A stretch of 64,000 nucleotides of DNA from Achromobacter sp. MFA1 R4 (GTDB lineage: Bacteria > Pseudomonadota > Gammaproteobacteria > Burkholderiales > Burkholderiaceae_B), in contig NZ_LT707065.1 of NCBI RefSeq assembly GCF_900156745.1, positions 2,852,001 through 2,916,000 of the forward strand, written 5' to 3'. Position numbers and translations under genes: made by a program. The notes below the pieces were generated by a model. That model saw only the letters and a list, made by a program, of their open reading frames with translations, made no database searches and was not told the origin of the DNA. Of this stretch, positions 9,487 through 16,557 are shown piece by piece (position 1 is the first letter of the stretch; each line of letters opens with the position of its first letter).

Positions 9487-11712
9487 GTGCCGCCCAAGTT
9501 CGACTTTGCCCATACTACCCAGCTCGACTCCGTCGAGTTGCTGACGTCCCGCCCCAGTCGCATCGATTTCGACGCGGGCGATGGGTTGCACCTGGTAGTC
9601 GAGGCGCATGCGCCGGGAGTTTTTCGCCTGCGCTGCGGCGAGGCGAACCACTTCAATGATGACAAGCCCAGCGCGCGTGCGCGCGCCGTGGCCGAAATGC
9701 TGCTCGCGCGCCAGGAGGCGGTGGGCGAAGCCGCCCTCGCGCCTCGCGAAGGCGGGGACGGCTGGCGGATCACCCAGGGCGAAGTTGCCCTCGAGATCCT
9801 GACCAATCCCGTGCGCGTGGCCCTGTACCGCCACGAAGACCTGGTCTTCGAGTCCGAGGTTTCCGCGCATGCGCCCGCTTTCGGGCACAACGCGCTGGAC
9901 CAGGCCGAAGATGCCGTCTGGACGGCCTGCTTCACCCTGGCCGCCCATGAGCGCGTTTTCGGGCTGGGCGAGACGCCCGGAGACCTGAACCGCCGCGAGG
10001 AATCGGTGGTTTCCGACGATCCCGAGCATCGCGCCCTGCCATTGGCATGGAGCCCCCGCGGATGGGGGCTTTACGTCAACACGATGCGGCGCGTGGAGCA
10101 TTCGGTGGGCGTCGCGCCGGCCGACTCCGCCTATGTGCTGACCGTGGACGACGCCGTCCTGGATCTGTTCCTCTTCGCGGGCGAACCCACTGAAATCCTG
10201 AACCAATACAGCGCGTTGACCGGCCGCGCCGGGCAACCGGTGCTGTGGGCGATGGGGGCGTGGTTGCAGCAGGCCGCCGGCGAGATGCCGACGCAGACGG
10301 TCGCGCTGGTGGCGCGCATGCGCGAAAACCAGATCCCCGTGGACGCCGTGACGCTGGCCCAGCCGGCCGCGTGGGGTTTCCAGGCGGACAAGACGGTCTT
10401 CGAATGGGACGCCCAGCGGTTTCCCGACGCCAAGCAGATGCTGGCCCTCTTTCACAAGCACAACGTGCATGTGGCGGCCTCCGGTTTCCCGGGCGTCATC
10501 AAGACCAGCCCGCTGTTTGAAGAACTGGAAGACCGCGGCTGGCTGCTGACCCGGGACGACGGCTCGGCGCAGGTGTTCGACGGCAATGCTGCCACCTCCG
10601 GCCAGCCTTACGGCCTGCTCGACCTGACCTATCGCGACATCTACAACCTGTGGGTCGAGCGCCATCGCCAACTGGTGGAAGACGGCCTGGACGCGCCCGC
10701 GTGCGATGCCCAGATCGCCATCCCCGATGGCGTGACCGCCCGCAACGGCGAGACCGGGCCGGCCCTGCGCACCATGTACCCCTTGCTCGTGCGCCGCGCG
10801 CTGTTCGACGCGGTGGCCGGGTTGAAGGTGCCGCCCGAGGGCGTGGTGCCCAGCGCAGACCTCTTCCCCGCCGCCCAGCGCCTGCCGTGGCAGGTGGGGC
10901 CGCAGGTCGACAATACCTGGGAAGGCCTGCGGCACTCGCTGCGCACGTCGCTGTCGATCGGCGCCAGCGGGGTACCGGTTCAGGTACACAACATCGGTTC
11001 GGCCGCGCGCGACCGCTCGGGCATGACGTCCGAGCTGTACCTGCGCTGGTTGACGGCCGGCATCTTCTCGGCCAACTTCGCCTTCCAGGGCGTGGACGGC
11101 CTGATGCCCTGGGATTTCGGCGACGACGTGCTGGCGCACGCCAAGACCTGGATGCAGTGGCGCTATCGCCTGGTGCCTTATGTGCTGGGCGCCATCGAGG
11201 ACTCGGCCCGCACCGGCCTGCCGGTGCAGCGGTCCATGGCCCTGTCGTTCCCGAACGATCCGCACGCCCACGAATGGGATTTGCAATACCTGCTGGGCCC
11301 GGCCCTGCTGGTCGCGCCCATCACCGAACCGGGCAACCAGGTGCGCGTGTACCTGCCCAAGGGCGAGGCGTGGTGGGATCTGAACACCGGCCATCGGTAC
11401 GAAGGCGGCACCACCTGGACCATCGACTGCGAGCTGGGCCAGTTCCCGGTCTTCGGCCGCGAAGGGCACATGCTCTGTCTTGGCCCCGCCGCGCAGCATA
11501 CGGGCGAGTTCAATTCGGCCCGCATCCTGGACGAGGTCTGGATGTTCGGCATGCCGGTGCACAACCCGGTCGTCATGCGCAACAAGATCCGCGTGATGCA
11601 GATGCAGGGCTCCAGCTACATCAAGGGCCTGGAAGGACTGCGGATTTCGCCGTCCGAAGGTCTGGAAGTGAAGCGGCGAGGAGCGGAAGTCCGCATTTCG
11701 CGCGCGCGCTGA
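9487..11712 (+). CDS. Glycoside hydrolase family 31-like protein with altered catalytic motifs
   Basis: A 741-residue protein with GH31 architecture: an N-terminal beta-sandwich (residues about 1-240, with VFGLGETPGDLNRR), a TIM barrel from about residue 245 (ALTGRAGQPVLWAMGAWLQQ) and a C-terminal beta region. Classical GH31 alpha-glucosidases carry a nucleophile in a KTDFGE-like segment and an acid/base Asp in a WSGD/WGGD-like segment. Here the corresponding stretches read PACDAQIAIPDG (Asp kept, surroundings lost) and PWQVGPQVDNTWEGL (acid/base Asp apparently Gln), and the HDIGG strand is HNIGSA. Activity is therefore doubtful. GTG start at 9487 has GGGGGA six bases upstream. It stands alone and ends in a hairpin before metN. 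Confidence 0.75.
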   Translation: MPPKFDFAHTTQLDSVELLTSRPSRIDFDAGDGLHLVVEAHAPGVFRLRCGEANHFNDDKPSARARAVAEMLLARQEAVGEAALAPREGGDGWRITQGEVALEILTNPVRVALYRHEDLVFESEVSAHAPAFGHNALDQAEDAVWTACFTLAAHERVFGLGETPGDLNRREESVVSDDPEHRALPLAWSPRGWGLYVNTMRRVEHSVGVAPADSAYVLTVDDAVLDLFLFAGEPTEILNQYSALTGRAGQPVLWAMGAWLQQAAGEMPTQTVALVARMRENQIPVDAVTLAQPAAWGFQADKTVFEWDAQRFPDAKQMLALFHKHNVHVAASGFPGVIKTSPLFEELEDRGWLLTRDDGSAQVFDGNAATSGQPYGLLDLTYRDIYNLWVERHRQLVEDGLDAPACDAQIAIPDGVTARNGETGPALRTMYPLLVRRALFDAVAGLKVPPEGVVPSADLFPAAQRLPWQVGPQVDNTWEGLRHSLRTSLSIGASGVPVQVHNIGSAARDRSGMTSELYLRWLTAGIFSANFAFQGVDGLMPWDFGDDVLAHAKTWMQWRYRLVPYVLGAIEDSARTGLPVQRSMALSFPNDPHAHEWDLQYLLGPALLVAPITEPGNQVRVYLPKGEAWWDLNTGHRYEGGTTWTIDCELGQFPVFGREGHMLCLGPAAQHTGEFNSARILDEVWMFGMPVHNPVVMRNKIRVMQMQGSSYIKGLEGLRISPSEGLEVKRRGAEVRISRAR

Positions 11713-11746
11713 ACGCGGTGCGGCCACTGGCCGGCCGTCTACGACA

Positions 11747-11790
11747 AAAGGGCAGTCAGGAAGGCTTTCCTTCCCGGCTGCCCTTTGTGT
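11747..11790 (+). terminator. Intrinsic terminator-like hairpin after the GH31 gene
   Basis: AAAGGGCAG (11747-11755) pairs with CTGCCCTTT (11778-11786), and inside it GGAAGG pairs with CCTTCC around a CTTT loop, giving a 15-bp stem with one internal loop. It is followed by GTGTCTTT. Position 35 bp after the stop codon fits termination. Confidence 0.7.
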
Positions 11791-11825
11791 CTTTGCCGAG
11801 CCGCGGTTCCGCACCCGCAATTTAT

Positions 11826-11877
11826 ATAACTTGTAGTTATTAAAAATGATAAAAACGGTCGTTCTCTTTAGAAGAGA
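11826..11877. promoter_or_regulatory. Two inverted repeats in the AT-rich metN leader
   Basis: ATAACT-TGT-AGTTAT (11826-11840) and TCTCTT-TAG-AAGAGA (11863-11877) are two separate perfect dyads with 6 bp arms and 3 bp spacers, inside an unusually AT-rich 70 bp stretch that ends 22 bp before the metN ATG. They are candidates for promoter and operator of metNIQ. I saw no extended folded leader that would suggest a SAM riboswitch. Their role is inferred. Confidence 0.45.
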
Positions 11878-11898
11878 AAAGATACAAAATCGCTTGCC

Positions 11899-12987
11899 AT
11901 GATTCACATCGAGAACCTATCCAAGACCTACGCCACGCCGCACGGGGAATTCCAGGCGCTGCGCGGCATCAACCTGCACATTGAGCAGGGCGAGGTCTTC
12001 GGCATCATCGGCCCCAGCGGGGCCGGCAAAAGCACGCTGGTCCAGTGCATCAACCTGCTGGAACGCCCCAACGAAGGCAAGATCTCCATCGGCGGCCAGG
12101 CCCTGACCGGTCTGAGCGAAGCGCAGCTTCGCGAACAGCGCCGCCGCATCGGCATGGTCTTCCAGGGCTTCAACCTGCTGTCGCGCCGCACCGTGTACGG
12201 CAATGTCGCTCTCCCGCTGGAAATCGCGGGCGTGTCCAAGGCTGAGATTCCTGCCCGCGTCGAGCGCCTGCTGGCGCTGGTGGGCCTGGAACATCTGCGC
12301 GACCGCTATCCCAGCCAGATCAGCGGCGGCCAGAAGCAGCGCGTGGGCATCGCCCGCGCCCTGGCCAACAATCCGGACGTCCTCTTGAGCGACGAGGCGA
12401 CCTCCGCGCTGGATCCGGAAACCACGCACAACATCCTGGCGCTGCTGCGCGACATCAACCGCAAGACGGGCGTGACCGTGGTCATGATCACGCACCAGAT
12501 GGAAGTCGTGCGCGAGGTCTGCGACCGCGTCGCCGTGCTGTCGCAGGGCGAAGTCGTCGAAATCGGCAGCACGCGCGAAGTGTTCGCCCAGCCGCGCCAC
12601 GACGTGACGCGCAACATGGTGTCGGCGGCCACGGCCTCCGACCTGACCGACGCCACGCTGGCGGCCGTCAAGGAACGCATCCAGACGCTCGCCGCCGCCA
12701 ATCCCGGCCAGGCCGTGCGCCTCTTGCGCCTGTCGCTGACCGGCACCGACGCGTCGGGCGCGTTCCTGTCCGACCTGTCCAGGCAGTACGGCCTGGACAT
12801 CGGCCTGGTGCAGGCGCGCGTCGAAGACATCCAGGGAGTGGCCGTGGGCACGATGTTCGTGCTGGCCCAGGGCGCGCCCGCCGCGCTCAAGGACGCGATC
12901 GCCGCCTTGAACGCCCGTGACATTACCGTTGAAGAAATAGCTCATGAGTCCGCAACTGATCGACCTGCTTATTACGTCGCTGCTTGA
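11899..12987 (+). CDS. metN: Methionine ABC transporter ATP-binding protein MetN
   Basis: A 362-residue ABC ATPase that powers D/L-methionine import with MetI and MetQ. Walker A GPSGAGKST is at about residues 38-46, then Q-loop VFQGFNLLSRRTV, signature ISGGQKQRVGIARALA, Walker B VLLSDEATSALDPETT and the H-loop MITHQME. The C-terminal roughly 90 residues (RLLRLSLTGTDASGAFLSDL) form the ACT-like NIL domain, which in this family binds methionine and trans-inhibits uptake. The last 15 codons overlap metI by 44 bp, which implies translational coupling. The C-terminal end read through the overlap (ESATDRPAYYVAA) makes it slightly longer than typical MetN. ATG 11899 is the first start after the AT-rich leader. 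Confidence 0.95.
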   Translation: MIHIENLSKTYATPHGEFQALRGINLHIEQGEVFGIIGPSGAGKSTLVQCINLLERPNEGKISIGGQALTGLSEAQLREQRRRIGMVFQGFNLLSRRTVYGNVALPLEIAGVSKAEIPARVERLLALVGLEHLRDRYPSQISGGQKQRVGIARALANNPDVLLSDEATSALDPETTHNILALLRDINRKTGVTVVMITHQMEVVREVCDRVAVLSQGEVVEIGSTREVFAQPRHDVTRNMVSAATASDLTDATLAAVKERIQTLAAANPGQAVRLLRLSLTGTDASGAFLSDLSRQYGLDIGLVQARVEDIQGVAVGTMFVLAQGAPAALKDAIAALNARDITVEEIAHESATDRPAYYVAA

Positions 12988-13597
12988 CACCCTGCTGATG
13001 GTGGGCGTGGCCAGCGCCATCGCGGTGATCGTCGGCATTCCGCTGGGCGTGACGCTGACCGTGACCGCGCGCGGCAACATGCTCGAGAACCAGCCTGTGA
13101 ATCACGTGCTGGGCGCAATCATCAACGCCACCCGCTCGGTGCCCTTCGTCATCCTGATGGTCGCGATCATTCCGTTCACGCGGCTGGTGGCGCAGACCTC
13201 CATCGGCACCACCGCCGCCATCGTGCCCTTGTCGGTCGCCGCCATTCCCTTCATGGCCCGCATCGCCGAAAACGCCATGCGCGAAGTCGATCCGGGCCTG
13301 ATCACCGCGGCGCGCGCCATGGGCGCATCGCCGATGCAGATCATCATGAAGGTGCTGCTGCCCGAAGCCTTGCCCGGCCTCATCGCGGCCACCATCGTCA
13401 CCGTCGTCAGCCTGATCGGCTATTCGGCCATGGCCGGCGCCATTGGCGGCGGCGGATTGGGCGACCTGGCGATCCGCTACGGCTACCAGCGCTTCCAGTC
13501 GGACGTCATGGCCGCGGTCGTGATCGTGCTGATCGTTTTGGTCCAGGCGATCCAGAGCCTCGGCGACCGCTTCGTGCGCCGCATGTCGCATCGCTGA
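12944..13597 (+). CDS. metI: Methionine ABC transporter permease MetI
   Basis: A 217-residue inner-membrane permease of the methionine importer. It has five predicted hydrophobic helices (first LLITSLLDTLLMVGVASAIA) and the EAA-type coupling loop REVDPGLITAARAMGASPMQ, which contacts MetN. The conserved C-terminal GAIGGGGLGDLAIRYGYQRF segment is characteristic of MetI. Its ATG lies inside the 3' end of metN. metQ follows after 56 bp. Confidence 0.95.
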   Translation: MSPQLIDLLITSLLDTLLMVGVASAIAVIVGIPLGVTLTVTARGNMLENQPVNHVLGAIINATRSVPFVILMVAIIPFTRLVAQTSIGTTAAIVPLSVAAIPFMARIAENAMREVDPGLITAARAMGASPMQIIMKVLLPEALPGLIAATIVTVVSLIGYSAMAGAIGGGGLGDLAIRYGYQRFQSDVMAAVVIVLIVLVQAIQSLGDRFVRRMSHR

Positions 13598-13653
13598 TCG
13601 TCCTGGCGCAGAGTCCATCTTTTCCTACTTCCGTTATTTCGGGATATCGCAAC

Positions 13654-14451
13654 ATGAGCATCAAGGTTTTGAAGTCGCTGGCCGCGTTCGCCCTGGGCGC
13701 CGCCGTTTTTGCCCAACCCGCGCTGGCGCAGGACAAGCCGCTGAAGGTCGGCGTCACTGCCGGTCCGCACGCCCAGATCTTTGATGTGGTGAAGGCCGAG
13801 GCCGCCAAGCAGGGACTGAACATCCAGGTCATCGAATTCTCCGACTACGTGCAGCCCAATGTGGCGCTGGCCGCGGGCGACCTGGACCTGAACAGCTACC
13901 AGCACCAGCCCTATCTGGACAACGCCAACGCCGACCGGGGCTACAAGCTGGTCAGCATCGCCAAGACCGTGATCTTCCCGATCGGCATCTACAGCAAGAA
14001 GATCAAGTCGCTGTCGGAGCTGAAGGAAGGCGCCCGCATCGCACTGCCCAACGACCCGACCAACGGCGGCCGCGCGCTGTTGCTGCTGCAGGCCAACGGG
14101 CTGATCAAGCTGCGTCCGGAAGCCGGCCTGAAGGCCACGCCGATCGACGTGATCGAGAACCCCAAGAAGCTGCGCTTCATCGAGCTGGACGCCGCCCAGC
14201 TGCCGCGTTCGCTGGACGACACCGACGCCTCGGCGGTGAACACCAACTTCGCGCTGGAAGCCGGCCTGAATCCCACGAAGGACGCCATCGCCCAGGAATC
14301 GCCGGATTCGCCCTACGCCAACGTGCTGGTCGTGCGTGAAAAGGACAAGGACCGTCCCGAATTCGCCAAGCTGGTCTCGATCTATCACAGCCCGGCCGTG
14401 AAGGAATTCATCCAGACCAAGTTCAAGGGCGCCGTGGTGGCGGCCTGGTAA
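13654..14451 (+). CDS. metQ: Methionine-binding periplasmic protein MetQ (NlpA family, non-lipidated)
   Basis: A 265-residue NlpA-family solute-binding protein that captures methionine for MetNI. The signal peptide MSIKVLKSLAAFALGAAVFA with an ALA-QD cleavage site has no lipobox cysteine, so the protein should be soluble in the periplasm rather than a lipoprotein as in E. coli MetQ. Family segments include KVGVTAGPHAQIFDVVKAEA, DLNSYQHQPYLDNANADRGY and ALPNDPTNGGRALLLLQANG. Third gene of the metNIQ operon, followed by a strong terminator. Confidence 0.93.
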   Translation: MSIKVLKSLAAFALGAAVFAQPALAQDKPLKVGVTAGPHAQIFDVVKAEAAKQGLNIQVIEFSDYVQPNVALAAGDLDLNSYQHQPYLDNANADRGYKLVSIAKTVIFPIGIYSKKIKSLSELKEGARIALPNDPTNGGRALLLLQANGLIKLRPEAGLKATPIDVIENPKKLRFIELDAAQLPRSLDDTDASAVNTNFALEAGLNPTKDAIAQESPDSPYANVLVVREKDKDRPEFAKLVSIYHSPAVKEFIQTKFKGAVVAAW

Positions 14452-14484
14452 TCCCGGTCTAGGGCTGCATCACCCGCGCTGAGT

Positions 14485-14513
14485 TCGGCCGCCGCAAGGC
14501 GGCCGATTTCTTT
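14485..14513 (+). terminator. Intrinsic terminator of metNIQ
   Basis: TCGGCCGCC (14485-14493), loop GCAA, GGCGGCCGA (14498-14506), then TTTCTTT. A perfect 9-bp GC-rich stem with a T-tract 34 bp after the metQ stop. Confidence 0.85.
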
Positions 14514-14549
14514 GGATCAGGCGGCAGGCAACCCATTGCCCGTCATTTT

Positions 14550-14578
14550 TTGACAAGCCCTTCCAAATCCGCCATAAT
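14550..14578 (+). promoter_or_regulatory. Sigma-70 promoter of tRNA-Lys(TTT)
   Basis: TTGACA (14550-14555), a 17-base spacer and CATAAT (14573-14578) precede the tRNA by 14 bases, so transcription would start a few bases upstream of the mature 5' end. Consensus -35 and optimal spacing. Confidence 0.8.
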
Positions 14579-14592
14579 TTCGGGCTTCGGTC

Positions 14593-14668
14593 GGGTTGTT
14601 AGCTCAGTCGGTAGAGCAGCGGACTTTTAATCCGTTGGTCGCGAGTTCGAGTCTCGCACAACCCACCA
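14593..14668 (+). tRNA. tRNA-Lys (anticodon TTT)
   Basis: A 76-base cloverleaf. Acceptor GGGTTGT pairs with ACAACCC, the D-arm has AGCTCAGTCGGTAGAGC, the anticodon loop CTTTTAA gives anticodon TTT, and the T-arm is GCGAGTTCGAGTCTCGC. Discriminator A and encoded CCA follow. It has its own promoter and terminator. Accessory DNA (intron fragment and a low-GC Nudix gene) starts directly behind it. Confidence 0.97.
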
Positions 14669-14710
14669 CCCCAATTTCTGCAATACCCGGTCTTGCAAGA
14701 CCCAGAACTG

Positions 14711-14740
14711 ACGCCGCTCTCTTGAGCGGCGTTTTTCTTT
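14711..14740 (+). terminator. Intrinsic terminator behind tRNA-Lys(TTT)
   Basis: ACGCCGCTC (14711-14719), loop TCTT, GAGCGGCGT (14724-14732), then TTTTCTTT. The perfect 9-bp stem with T-tract ends exactly where the group II intron fragment begins. Confidence 0.9.
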
Positions 14741-14741
14741 G

Positions 14742-14998
14742 GTGCGCCCGGCAGGGCGCACGCGCTCGGAGGTGGAAGTCTTCTACTCGCCCGACAAGGG
14801 GAAGAGTTAGCCGAAGACCGGGGGGCTGAAGGAAGCCGGATGGCAAAACGGCGGCCTGACGAACACGAAGCGGATGAGGCGTGTCAGCGGGGTGAGGCGG
14901 CCGAACTCGTCAAAGCCCGATACTTGTGGGGAACGCTGTCACGTAGATCCGACAGGTATAAGCGTGAAATTGGGTGCGTTATACCTGGGGAGATCTGA
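14742..14998 (+). mobile_element. Group II intron remnant (5' end and part of domain I, no reverse transcriptase)
   Basis: The segment begins with GTGCG, the bacterial group II intron 5' consensus, in the hairpin GTGCGCCC-GGCA-GGGCGCAC. It then follows the conserved domain I string of bacterial introns: GGAGGTGGAAGTC, AGTTAGCCGAAGACC, GCTGAAGGAAGCCGG, CTGACGAACACGAA, GGGTGAGGCGGCCGA, AAAGCCCGATACTTGTGGG, AAGCGTGAAAT and TTATACCTGGGGAGATCTG. No intron-encoded protein follows, so only the 5' portion survives. It starts two bases after the T-tract of the tRNA-Lys terminator; intrinsic terminators are the known target of class C introns. The resemblance is from recognised conserved motifs, not from an alignment. 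The exact 3' limit of homology is uncertain. Confidence 0.8.
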
Positions 14999-15197
14999 GC
15001 GTGTGCTGGGGAGGTTCCGGATCACGCGGATCAATGCGCAAATGATCGGTTCGCGCACTTTTTCGACTTGCGTGCAGGGCATTACGCGTGTGGCGTGCGG
15101 TTTAGATTCATGGAAAACTAGCTAAGTAATCGAATCTCTGAAGAATATTGCTGCGACTTTATGGATCGGATTGGCAAGGACCAGGAGTGACTTACAT
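14999..15197. other. Non-coding, lower-GC stretch between intron remnant and Nudix gene
   Basis: No credible gene. Base composition falls below that of the flanks, especially from about 15100 onward, and stop codons are frequent. The only functional element I see is AGGAG at 15183-15187, the ribosome binding site of the Nudix gene. It may be the joint between two pieces of acquired DNA. Confidence 0.5.
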
Positions 15198-15686
15198 ATG
15201 GCGAGTTTTTCCGATAGCTATCTGGGCCGCCTAAGGGAGCTAGTAGGCAGTCGACTGCTCCTCGTGCCGGGAGCTCGGATCATCATTCAAAACGGTGCAG
15301 GCAATGTACTTTTACAGCGCCGGAGTGACTTCCGCGTTTGGGGGCTGCCAGGAGGGAATGCCGAAGAGGGCGAGACGTTGGAGGAGGTGGTCATCCGGGA
15401 AGTTGAAGAGGAGATGGGAATCAAAGTCGATGAGTTGCGACCAATTGGCTTCGGCTGCGACCCTGCATATGAGACCCATGTATTTCCGAACGGAGATCAA
15501 TGCCAGTATTTCTGCCTCGTATTCCACACGAGATCGTTTAGGGGCGAGCCGGTAGTCAACGACGATGAAAGTATCGACGTGGGATGGTTCTCGATGAACG
15601 ACCTGCCCGATATGCTGCCGAATATGCGCCGTAGCGTGGAGGCGTATCAGCGTTACGAGCAAACAGGTGAATTTCAGATAATTTGA
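15198..15686 (+). CDS. Nudix hydrolase, probably horizontally acquired
   Basis: A 162-residue single-domain Nudix protein. The full box G-x5-E-x7-REVEEEMG-I is present (GGNAEEGETLEEVVIREVEE, then EMGI), preceded by the strand DFRVWGLPGGN. Family members hydrolyse nucleoside diphosphates linked to another moiety in the cytoplasm; the substrate here is unknown. The later strand VNDDESIDVGWFSMNDLPDM is typical of the small NUDIX subgroup. I start it at ATG 15198, ten bases after AGGAG. Its base composition is clearly lower in GC than surrounding genes, and it sits behind a tRNA and an intron fragment, so transfer is likely. Confidence 0.85.
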   Translation: MASFSDSYLGRLRELVGSRLLLVPGARIIIQNGAGNVLLQRRSDFRVWGLPGGNAEEGETLEEVVIREVEEEMGIKVDELRPIGFGCDPAYETHVFPNGDQCQYFCLVFHTRSFRGEPVVNDDESIDVGWFSMNDLPDMLPNMRRSVEAYQRYEQTGEFQII

Positions 15687-15820
15687 ACTCGCTTAGTCTC
15701 TGGGCGAGGACCTATCTGTTGCATGTGACCCTAACCCAGTTTTTAGTACCTGTGGATTCAGACGGACTGATTCGGGGTTAGCTCAATCGGCCACCATTGA
15801 CGAGGTCGAGCTTGGCGATG

Positions 15821-16426
15821 TTATTGCCCGGCTTCAACGCGCAAGGCCGCCTGCACGGCGGGCCGCGCGCCGATGCGCTTCACATACGCCGGCAGCGCGG
15901 GCCAGCGGCCGAGGTCGATAGCGAAGAACTTGCACCAGCCCAGCACGGTGTACAGGTAGGCATCGACCACGCTGAATGCTGCGCCCGTCAGATGATCCTG
16001 GCGGGTCAAAGTGTCTTGCAGGAAGTCGAACCGCTTGAACAGTTTTTCGCGGAAGATCGCCTTGGCTTCTTCGGGCAGCGCCGCGTTGAAGAGCGGCGCG
16101 GAACCGGCATGGATTTCGCCGCTGACGAAGTTCAGCCACTCTTGCAGCCGTACGCGTTCCCATGTGCCCGCAGCGGGCGCCAGCCGGCTTTCAGGCTTGA
16201 GGTCGGCCAGGTATTGCAGGATGGCCGGGCCTTCGGTCAGGACGTGGCCATTGTCCAGTTCCAATGCGGCCACATAGCCCTTGGGATTGATGGCGCGGAA
16301 GTCGCGGCCGTCGGCGGTCTGCTTGGTTTTGTTGTCCACCTTGACCAGATCGAACGGCAGGCCGAGTTCGCGCAGCACGATATGCGGCGACAGCGAGCAG
16401 GTGTGAGGGGCGTAATACAGCTTCAT
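15821..16426 (-). CDS. Glutathione S-transferase, beta-class-like
   Basis: A 201-residue GST that would conjugate glutathione to electrophiles in the cytoplasm. The N-terminal thioredoxin fold begins MKLYYAPHTCSLSPHIVLRE, with the beta-class Cys at position 10 and the C-S-L-S-P pattern. The glutathione-binding LTEGPAILQYLADL follows, and then an all-helical C-terminal domain (FSVVDAYLYTVLGWCKF). ATG 16426 is preceded by GGAGG. It is divergent from a LysR regulator with a perfect palindrome between them. The gene ends at 15821; the 134 bp to the Nudix stop contains no gene I can support. Confidence 0.9.
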   Translation of the reverse strand: MKLYYAPHTCSLSPHIVLRELGLPFDLVKVDNKTKQTADGRDFRAINPKGYVAALELDNGHVLTEGPAILQYLADLKPESRLAPAAGTWERVRLQEWLNFVSGEIHAGSAPLFNAALPEEAKAIFREKLFKRFDFLQDTLTRQDHLTGAAFSVVDAYLYTVLGWCKFFAIDLGRWPALPAYVKRIGARPAVQAALRVEAGQ

Positions 16427-16515
16427 CAAGCCTCCAGGAAAAGTTGAAAACCGGTGCGCCGCGTGTTGCCGGGCGCTGCGTGGCAGTCTGCTTGTCCAGG
16501 GTGAGGCCGTAAAAT

Positions 16516-16539
16516 TAATGCTCAATTTCTTGAGCATTA
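16516..16539. promoter_or_regulatory. Perfect 10-bp palindrome, likely LysR operator
   Basis: TAATGCTCAA-TTTC-TTGAGCATTA lies 18 bp upstream of the LysR ATG and 89 bp upstream of the GST ATG. Perfect symmetry over 20 paired positions in a divergent LysR intergenic region indicates an autoregulatory site. Binding is inferred. Confidence 0.7.
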
Positions 16540-16557
16540 GCTGGGCTACTGATAACC

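Noticed and set aside
11790-11898. Possible SAM riboswitch before metN
   Set aside because: The leader is short and AT-rich with only two small dyads; I see none of the conserved SAM-I or SAM-II core strings.
9196-11907. A 903-codon frame on the - strand opposite the GH31 gene
   Set aside because: Low-complexity Arg/Gln/His/Gly translation without motifs; the + strand product is a recognisable GH31 protein with a ribosome binding site.
14742-15197. An active group II intron with a reverse transcriptase
   Set aside because: No reverse-transcriptase frame follows on either strand, and no domain V-like hairpin was recognised before the Nudix gene.
15770-15800. GGGGTTAGCTCAATCGG resembles the start of a tRNA
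   Set aside because: Only about 15 bases match a D-arm; no anticodon or T-arm follows. It is not a usable attachment-site argument, since islands duplicate tRNA 3' ends, not 5' ends.
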